Source of the DNA: Haberlea rhodopensis
Taxonomy: Eukaryota; Streptophyta; Magnoliopsida; Lamiales; Gesneriaceae
Length of the DNA: 64,000 nt
Assembly (NCBI GenBank): GCA_907163345.1
Contig: CAJQUN010000130.1
Span: 806,001 to 870,000 of the forward strand
Reading direction: 5' to 3'
Under the pieces are notes generated by a model. The model worked only from the letters and a program-made list of their open reading frames with translations. It was not told the DNA's origin and did no database searches. Position numbers and translations under genes: made by a program. Of the stretch, positions 57,633-64,000 are shown in pieces (position 1 is the stretch's first letter; each line of letters starts with the position of its first letter).

Positions 57633-58478
57633 ATGCTCTGTTCGAGAAATGCCAACCCAGAATTCTCGAACACCTGAAATCACACCCTTAAATCCAACAT
57701 GTAAGACATACAACATGCCCAAAACAACATGCTATTAGTTACAACACACTGCCCTGAGTGTATTCATACCAAAATTACACCCCAAACATAAGCCCATAAG
57801 CATAAACGACGACCATTTACACAAGTACTCGATCATCTTTTCGGAAACAGGGCAACACATTTTATTTCCAGATTTCCTGAGTACTTCATTTCATGCTATA
57901 ATAACTATCACATATAACATAAAGCATGCTCGAACAAACATGCCAAGGGCTTTACAAAACTACCATGCATAAACTCAAATCGAAGGTTCACCACAAACCC
58001 TTCTAACATGCATGATACCACCTCCTCAAAATCACTCCCTAACCATATTTTCCCAGAAAAACAGGGCATACACCTACCCAGATTTCCGAACACCCTTCTT
58101 TACATGCTTATATCCTCAACATAAAACATGCAACATGCTCAAGGAAAAATACAGAGAGCCTCACAATAACACCATAAAAGCATTTAAATCAAAGGTTTCA
58201 AGAAACCTAATCTAACATGCCATTTTCTCGCCACCTAAAAACATGTACTCAAACAAGTTAAAAAACAAAAACAGAGCATGGTTTCTCACCCTACTTTGCT
58301 CCGATTTTTGAAGGCTTTCCAGGCGATGAAAAGGGGCAAGCTCCTCAGATTATTGCTTAGCAAGTGCTGGTGAGGAATTGGGAGAGAAAGGTCGAGATTT
58401 GGGATGGCTGGAGTGGTCAAATGATTGAGCCAAGTGGGATGGGAAGTCAGCCTGGGCACAGTGTGATTGGCATGGGTT

Positions 58479-58491
58479 GGGGGGGGGGGGG
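58479..58491 (+). repeat. 13-base G tract
   Basis: An uninterrupted run of 13 G within a G-rich stretch of the truncated element's LTR. Length in the assembly may be unreliable. Confidence 0.8.
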
Positions 58492-58806
58492 TGGTTGGGT
58501 GTTGGGTGGTATGATGTGTTATGTTTTGGTCCCGGTATTTAGCACGATGTATAAAAATATCCTCACATGATATTTATAACATTTTCTCAATAAAATACTT
58601 CAATTCCCGTTAACATGCTTTACCCAAAACAAACAACACACACCCCAAATAAACAAGCCATGACCCCCAAATTCTCAACATATATCACATGTGCCCTGAA
58701 ATGAAACTCCCCAATAATACTAATCCAAACCCATGAATTAATACCCAAATCATCATAATTTAACTCAAATGATTAACATCACAATAATCATTTCGGGGAT
58801 ATCACA

Positions 58807-58947
58807 ATTGAATTGTTAAATAAGTGTACGAGAGTTACTTACTGCAATTTGGTGTTAGGTTTAATATAGCTCGAGAGAGTGTATTAGATAAATTGGGAGA
58901 ACTCGCCACCTTAGAAATATTTGAATATTCAATCGAGAATTGTAGGG
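58807..58947 (+). repeat. 141-bp flanking duplication, right copy
   Basis: See the left copy at 55857-55997; after this copy the left LTR continues normally. Confidence 0.93.
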
Positions 58948-59238
58948 AATTACATTGGTGAGCCAAAGTCTCGATAATCTTATCTTGTGGATTTTTCTCG
59001 TTTACTTTTATTGACTTGGTTGGATTAGTAGTTTATTTTAATTTATTTAGTTGCTAATTATAAATTAATTTCGTAGGTTAAATATAGTTAAAAGCATCTT
59101 ATTTGGTACTTACTTGTTAGTCCTTGTGGGTTCGACAATCCGTATCTTCCTATCTATACTAAAACTTGACACCGTGCACTTGCGGTCTAAAATCGCTAGA
59201 TTGGAAATAATTGTTTAAAATAAAAGCGATCAAGTTTT

Positions 59239-59256
59239 TGGCGCCGTTGCCGGGGA
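59239..59256 (+). other. Primer binding site, tRNA-Asp type
   Basis: TGGCGCCGTTGCCGGGGA, six bases after the LTR end. It is the standard Athila/Tat-class PBS. Confidence 0.88.
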
Positions 59257-59391
59257 CTAACTTTAGTAATATCATACTAGGTTCTTTGACTGTAATTTAA
59301 CCAATTTTTGTTTATATATTTCGAAAAAAAAAAAAGGATTTGTATATATTTATTTTGTTTTTGTTTTGTTTGTCTTGTGAGGTACTTGGAG
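59257..59391 (+). mobile_element. Short untranslated leader of the Athila-like element
   Basis: A/T-rich with an A-run near 59325 and T-rich stretches. The upstream frame continues through it without an ATG, so gag may have lost its N-terminal part here. Confidence 0.5.
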
Positions 59392-59982
59392 ATGTTACAT
59401 CAACATGCCTTCACAAGCTTTGCCCAACAACGTTCCGAGCCGTTCTACGCTGTTTGGAAGAGATTCAATGAATTGGCCAACACATTCCGGTATCACAACT
59501 TTTCGAACTACACTCTCCTGCAATATTTCTTCAAAGGGTTGGATGCACAGACACGAGAATGGGTATTGAGCGGGGCACTGGTGACTGGGAGTCCCCTGGT
59601 TGATAGAGATGAGGACAGTGTGATGCACCTGTTCAATGATATGGCGGACTTCGATCATCACTGGCATTGGAATCCTTCACTGCAGGGTTGGAGCCACCAA
59701 TACCCACCGGAGCCTCGCTACCCTATTGATACGCCACAACCATTTGAACATCGCGAAGAGAGGAGAGATAGTTCTGCAGATGTCACAACTCAGTTAGAGG
59801 ATACCTTAGTGAGATTCATGGCATCAACTGAGAACAGTTTGGAGTGCCAAACCAACTCTATGCGTCACCTGGAGCAGCAAATGGCGGTCCTCCTGGAAAC
59901 CTTTTCAACTAGTTGCCAAGAGGAAGAGATGAGGGCTACAAATCAAGAGGCGACGAATCGAGTTTGGTTATATGATGACTGA
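59392..59982 (+). CDS. Athila/Tat-like gag fragment
   Basis: From the first ATG (MLHQHAFTSFAQQRSEPFYA) 196 codons to TGA at 59982. The region AVWKRFNELANTFRYHNF, LLQYFFKGLDAQTREWV and DSVMHLFNDMADFDHHWHW has the spacing of the plant retrotransposon gag domain (the xxxWxRFKELxxxCPHHG... and MAxNxYQW pattern of Athila-type gags). The typical N-terminal part is missing and no zinc knuckle is present. It may be a truncated structural protein or a decaying frame. It overlaps the next frame by eleven bases. Confidence 0.65.
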   Translation: MLHQHAFTSFAQQRSEPFYAVWKRFNELANTFRYHNFSNYTLLQYFFKGLDAQTREWVLSGALVTGSPLVDRDEDSVMHLFNDMADFDHHWHWNPSLQGWSHQYPPEPRYPIDTPQPFEHREERRDSSADVTTQLEDTLVRFMASTENSLECQTNSMRHLEQQMAVLLETFSTSCQEEEMRATNQEATNRVWLYDD

Positions 59983-60421
59983 TCACTCAACCAACCAAGT
60001 TTGGGGGAGTGATCCTACTAGTGTGGAAGAGTCGAGGGAACTTGAGCCTCTTCAAGAGATTGAGCCTACTTCAGAGATGTCATCCGAGGAGTTCCTATAT
60101 GAAGATGAGTCGAGTGTGATGTTGGAGAAGGAAGAGACTTGCGAAGATTCTGATTTAAGTCCATCGATGGAGACATGTTCTATGCCATACGTGGATCCGT
60201 ATTTTCCATCGATGCCAACTTCACCGCACTACGCCCTCCAAGATATAAAGCCAAGCCAAGAATCATTTTCCCATTCCTACCAATTTAAGAAAGTTGTTGG
60301 AGCGACGAGCTTACATTGTTACAATCTTGCCAATCTTGAGGGCATACTGAATGAAGACCCATTAGTGGTATCATACGATACTTACTATGGGCGGCAGCCG
60401 CTCTTTGATGGTTGCTTCTGA
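59972..60421 (+). CDS. Second frame of the Athila-like element, acidic, unknown function
   Basis: 149 codons from the ATG at 59972, in the +1 frame relative to gag and overlapping its end. It is rich in Glu, Ser, Asp and Pro (ESRELEPLQEIEPTSEMSSE, DESSVMLEKEETCEDSDLSP). It ends in a less acidic stretch (NLANLEGILNEDPLVVSYDT). I recognise no domain. It could be the former C-terminal part of gag displaced by an indel, or a separate small protein as in some Athila-type elements. It is uninterrupted in an element with little other open sequence. Confidence 0.45.
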   Translation: MMTDHSTNQVWGSDPTSVEESRELEPLQEIEPTSEMSSEEFLYEDESSVMLEKEETCEDSDLSPSMETCSMPYVDPYFPSMPTSPHYALQDIKPSQESFSHSYQFKKVVGATSLHCYNLANLEGILNEDPLVVSYDTYYGRQPLFDGCF

Positions 60422-61945
60422 TGGTCAAGCCGAAGACTAAAAATCAGCGCTTCTTGGGAGGCAACCCAAGCATATCCTTTTTTTATTTAGTTTTGTTTAT
60501 TTTTCAGTTTTCATTTTAGTTTTGTTTATCTCTTGTGTCGACTATTTTATTTGCATTATTCTCTTGCTAGGTACTTGGTTGGAGCGATGAACCCCTACAA
60601 CAGTGGAGCTTTCAAAAGCAAATCTTCCTCAACCCTCATGCAAGCGTCTTGATCAGGGGAGTTCACTTTTTCCTTTGATTCCTTTAAACATTGAGGGCAA
60701 TGTTTGATTTAAGTTTGAGGGAGTAGTAGCTTGCATGTTTACTTGTTTTAACCACATGTTGTGTGCTTAAATGACACTTGAATCGTCCGATTATTATGAG
60801 CTAAAAAAAATTTTTTATGAGTTCAAACTTGAGAAAAGAATGAATTATAGTAGTGACTATTCAATGAGGATTTTGATCTCACTATGCATATGAACTTGAT
60901 TTGTGATTGGACTTGTACAGGAATATCCCAATTTGAGTTAGCATGTCAAGAATGAGGAATAATTTGAGCACAATGAGTCATGATCTTGTGGATTGCATGT
61001 TGAATAGTGATAATTGTTGTGAACTTAATGATTTGTCTTGAGCATCTTAGAGTTATCCTAGAACTTATTTGATGATAACACTTTGAGGCAAAATTTTATA
61101 GTTACAAACTTGACTTGGAAATGATCTAGGCGATCTTTGACACGTTTGAGCCTTTCAAGCTTACCTATTCTATATCAATCCCTAGTGTCCCATTTGAGCT
61201 TTATTGAAAAAAGAATGGTTTATGCATTGCATATAATTAAGACCCCATTCGACATTCTTGGCAAACTCATTATACTTACCCTTATTTGAGCCTAAATGAA
61301 AAAGTTATCCTTACCCTAAGGGAGTATAATGAATATCATTCGATGCACTTGAATTATTATATCTTGATGAGCTTATTGAAAAAAATTGATGAATGAGAAA
61401 AGAAAAAGATAGACAAAAAGCCTTGAGAAAAAGATTGACTAAATAAGACCCAAAGTGGCCAAGGCTATAAAAGAAAAAGAAGAGAAGCTCGATGTGTGCA
61501 AAACATTTGAATTGTAAATGATTATACTCTCTTCTTTGCGCTTATCCTATCTTTTCTTTGAAGCCAACACCAAAGGCCTTACATTACAAGCTTAAAAAGT
61601 CCTTTTGATCCAAGTCTAGGGAGTAACTATCATTAGTGGAGAAGTTGTTTGAAAATAGGCTTATAGGGTGCTTGATAATAATCTCGACTTTGAGTTGATT
61701 AACATGATTTGATCTTGAATATGTGCATGAAACTTGAGACTGACTATATCACACACATACGTTCCGATTTTGAGATATGTTGCTTGAATTAGGAGAAAAC
61801 ATGTCTTGTCAACTTTTGTATATGTGCATGAGATTTCTGAGAATAAAATAAGTCATGTAATAATTGTTTCAAGTATCAAGAATGAACTCTACCTTGTGAT
61901 TTTAATGCTTAATCGAGGACGATTAAGTGATAAGTTTGAGGGAGT
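60422..61945 (+). mobile_element. Non-coding 3' region of the Athila-like element with two polypurine tracts
   Basis: It starts with the inverted pair TTGGG-aggcaa-CCCAA (60454-60470), a motif common after ORFs of Athila/Tat-class elements. At 60689-60702 a hairpin CATTG-AGGG-CAATG is followed by AAGTTTGAGGGAGT (60711-60724). At 61908-61927 CTTAATCG-AGGA-CGATTAAG is followed by the same AAGTTTGAGGGAGT (61932-61945), directly before the right LTR. The 1.2 kb between is AT-rich and without open frames or pol motifs. Confidence 0.8.
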
Positions 61946-63651
61946 TGATAGGGTTGAATATTACGCGTTTTTATGCTTTGATATGTATATGTTTTCGTGT
62001 TGATTCTTGAGTTATTTTACGTTTTATGGTATATATTTCTATATTTCAGGAATCAATGTTGAAATTCATAAAAGGGGAAGAAATCAAGCTAAAATGATGA
62101 AAAAATGAATAAAGTTGAAGAAAAGAGGAAGAAACCAGAATCCAAGACACATGTTGCTACTTTCTTCTCAAATTACTATATGTTCGAGCCATGTTTTGGA
62201 AATGTGGTCCATATAAAATTGTAGAACTTTCTCTCATATTCGCGTGGACAGCTGATTCATCAAATTTGGAGTTTGTATGAAAAATTTACGGCCAAAATAC
62301 GAAACTCGTCAGAAGCTGAAAAAGGCGAAGAAACTTACTGTGATATCCGATCGATCGAGATGGGCAGAAAAAGCCACGAAAATCTTACTGGAAGGCTCGA
62401 TCGATCGGCTCTTCTTTCGGATCGATCGGGACGAGCAATTTTCATTAAAATACCTTCCTTGTAGAGTTTGGATGCAAGAGGGAAGTCCATAATTCTTTCC
62501 CCTATATATTATACACCATAATTTCAACCCAAAGAAGATTTTTGAACCCTAGAAACACACAGCCCCTCTTCACCATCCATACCATACGCCTCTTTACCCA
62601 TCTCTTTCCTTCACCCTCTCATACAACAATACCTCCATCATTCTTCCACTCACCAAAAACCACACGTTCCTTCACACCAATTCACTCTAATATTCACACT
62701 GGCCAGCAGCCATTCACTCCACCATAACCTCCACCTTTCTCCCATATATCACCATCACCAACCTTTAACCCTTCACCCTAGGATTTGGAACAACCCAACA
62801 AGGCGATAAAAAATAGACGATCGAGAAGGATACAAGAGAAGGAGCGAGGATCTACAACCAAAGTCGACATCGGGAGTTTATTCTTGTCTTTTATTATTAG
62901 TTTTGATTTGCTTTGATTTACTATGTTGAACTAATTTATTTATCGAGGCTAGGCGAACCTTTGTTATGAACCTTCGATTTGATGATTTAATGATTGAATT
63001 CTTATAGTTCTTTGCGTATGTTTTATGTTCTTCATGCTTTTAGAGGTTTGATCACCTTTGAATGATGTTAGTATCGTAATTGAGATCGAGAGATGATTTT
63101 ATGATACTGAATTAATAACTCATACCATGTATTTAAGACCGAGACCGAGAGATGACGTCAAATACATGCGTGATAGCCATAGATTCTAGTAATTGAAAGC
63201 TAGGAGTTTTCATGGATCTTATGCAACATTGAATTGTTAAATAAGTGTACGAGAGTTACTTACTGCAATTTGGTGTTAGGTTTAATATAGCTCGAGAGAG
63301 TGTATTAGATAAATTGGGAGAACTCGTCACCTTAGAAATATTTGAATATTCAATCGAGAATTGTAGGGAATTACATTGGTGAGCCAAAGTCTCGATAATC
63401 TTATATTGTGGATTTTTCTCGTTTACTTTTATTGACAGTTGGATTAGTAGTTTATTTTAATTTATTTAGTTGCTAATTATAAATTAATTTCGTAGGTTAA
63501 ATATAGTTAAAAGCATCTTATTTGGTACTTACTTGTTAGTCCTTGTGGGTTCGACAATCCGTATCTTCCTATATATACTAAAACTTGACACCGTGCACTT
63601 GCGGTCTAAAATCGCTAGATTTGAAATAATTGTTTAAAATAAAAGCGATCA
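61946..63651 (+). repeat. Right LTR of the Athila-like element
   Basis: 1706 bp, uninterrupted. It is nearly identical to the left LTR, with small length differences near 62037 and 62345. TATA box at 62503-62510. Confidence 0.93.
62346..62430. repeat. GATCGATC palindrome cluster
   Basis: Three copies, one 21-bp unit fewer than the left LTR (54956-55060). Confidence 0.85.
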
Positions 63652-63656
63652 GGGGC

Positions 63657-64000
63657 CAATTGTACCGCTGTCATAATAGAACCCGGATGGTCCCATTTCT
63701 AAGTAACATGGATTGTTGTGTGCATACGTGCGAAGTATGATGTTAATCATTTACATCTTGAACTAATGATTATATGCATAACTATGAAACAGGGACAACC
63801 AAAGAAGGATAATACGATTAACCAGGAAGTATATGTTATCAATTATTTCTGTACATTTATTTATATGCCATATGATATCAAGTAACGATGTACATGCTCA
63901 TGATGGTTGTTCCTGTAGGTACACATTTTGGACCAAGGCTACGGGTCGGGTTGAGGAAGTGAGCTAAGGGAGCATAAAAGAAGATAGATTACAGAATTTC
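63657..64000 (+). repeat. 3' LTR of the plus-strand Tekay-type element, continued
   Basis: Continues 54561 after the Athila-like insertion and matches about 47780-48125 of the 5' LTR (gtaccgctgtcataatag, agaacccggatggtccc). The window ends about 200 bases before the expected LTR end. Confidence 0.93.

Larger units (their letters stand above)
55998..58806 (-). mobile_element. Truncated Tekay-type element: 5' LTR, PBS and start of gag
   Basis: On the minus strand the LTR runs from 58806 (TGTGATATCCCC) to 56483 (GGTCTCACA), 2324 bp. Then follow a PBS (56466-56477, TGGTATCAGAGC) and gag from the ATG at 56263-56265, cut off at 55998. The rest of gag, all of pol and the 3' LTR are missing. Instead of a 5-bp TSD it is flanked by the 141-bp duplication, so it did not arise by ordinary integration followed by simple deletion. 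It is related to the 10340 and 37465 families. Confidence 0.88.
54562..59232 (+). repeat. Left LTR of the Athila-like element, split by a Tekay-type fragment
   Basis: The parts are 54562-55997 and 58948-59232, about 1.72 kb. It includes a GATC cluster (54956-55060) about 75 bases upstream of TATATATT (55133-55140), and a C-rich transcribed start. It has one more GATC unit (21 bp) than the right LTR. Confidence 0.92.
54562..63651 (+). mobile_element. Athila-like, gag-only (non-autonomous) Ty3/gypsy element, TSD ggggc
   Basis: The left LTR is 54562-59232 (interrupted) and the right LTR 61946-63651. Both start TGATAGGGTTG and end gcgatca. The TSD ggggc is at 54557-54561 and 63652-63656. The PBS is TGGCGCCGTTGCCGGGGA (tRNA-Asp type, typical of Athila/Tat). 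The internal region is only 2.7 kb: a gag-like frame, a second acidic frame and non-coding sequence with a duplicated polypurine tract. There is no protease, RT or integrase, so it must be mobilised in trans. The organisation is like published TR-GAG elements. The LTRs are nearly identical, so it is recent. Confidence 0.9.
37465..64000 (+). mobile_element. Tekay-type Ty3/gypsy element with two nested insertions; right end beyond the window
   Basis: The 5' LTR is 37465-48329 (interrupted by the copia element), followed by PBS, gag-pol and PPT. The 3' LTR starts at 53097, is interrupted by 54562-63651 and resumes at 63657. The parts of the two LTRs that can be compared are nearly identical. Left of the element lies aatga (37460-37464), the likely TSD; its partner is outside. 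It is related to the minus-strand element at 10340 but is a different subfamily by LTR sequence. About 200 bases of the 3' LTR are missing at the right edge. Confidence 0.93.

Noticed and set aside
59308..59391. Upstream extension of the Athila-like gag frame (Phe/Cys-rich stretch)
   Set aside because: It begins without an ATG in T-rich leader DNA and does not resemble gag; the first ATG at 59392 was preferred.

Overview
The window is plant nuclear DNA, most likely from eudicot heterochromatin. It is built almost entirely of nested LTR retrotransposons. I see no host gene, rRNA, tRNA or CRISPR array. Plant origin is inferred from chromodomain-bearing Ty3/gypsy (Tekay/Del-type) polyproteins, an Angela-like Ty1/copia element, an Athila-like element with a tRNA-Asp-type primer site, very long LTRs (1.5-2.6 kb) and high AT content. 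Species cannot be called.

Layout. (1) 1-5292: a diverged minus-strand LTR cut by a solo LTR (1669-4145, TSD acata); the tip of another LTR enters at the left edge. (2) 5293-6017: a broken plus-strand Tekay-type pol fragment. (3) 6018-26770: a minus-strand LTR holds a plus-strand LTR-like block (6661-26523). That block holds a 17.7 kb non-coding LTR element (7438-25115, TSD aaaat), which holds a minus-strand Tekay-type element (10340-19211, TSD cgtat). (4) 26771-31030: older minus-strand LTR and leader remnants. (5) 31031-37464: the 5' end of a plus-strand element (LTR, PBS, leader) cut by two minus-strand solo LTRs (31894-33913, TSD acttt; 35591-37403, TSD gctaa). (6) 37465 to beyond 64000: a plus-strand Tekay-type element. 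Its 5' LTR holds an Angela-like copia element (38576-47398, TSD gatga). Its 3' LTR holds an Athila-like gag-only element (54562-63651, TSD ggggc). The left LTR of that element holds a truncated Tekay-type element (55998-58806) flanked by a 141-bp duplication.

Every recognisable gag/pol reading frame is broken by frameshifts or stops, although several elements have nearly identical LTR pairs. They are therefore recent insertions of defective copies, or the consensus carries indel errors.

The most interesting signals are structural and recur across LTR families: (a) a perfect 5' splice-donor motif inside a GTACGT/ACGTAC hairpin in U5, paired in three Tekay-type copies with a splice-acceptor-like site touching the gag ATG, so the predicted intron removes the PBS and leader; (b) arrays of short hairpins in U5 whose stems differ by compensatory changes while the loops stay constant; (c) clusters of the palindrome GCGATCGATCGC and variants in unrelated LTR families; (d) a hairpin with an AGG-type loop just upstream of each gypsy polypurine tract, seen twice in the Athila-like element, which has an internal second tract. 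Function for all four is inferred, not shown.
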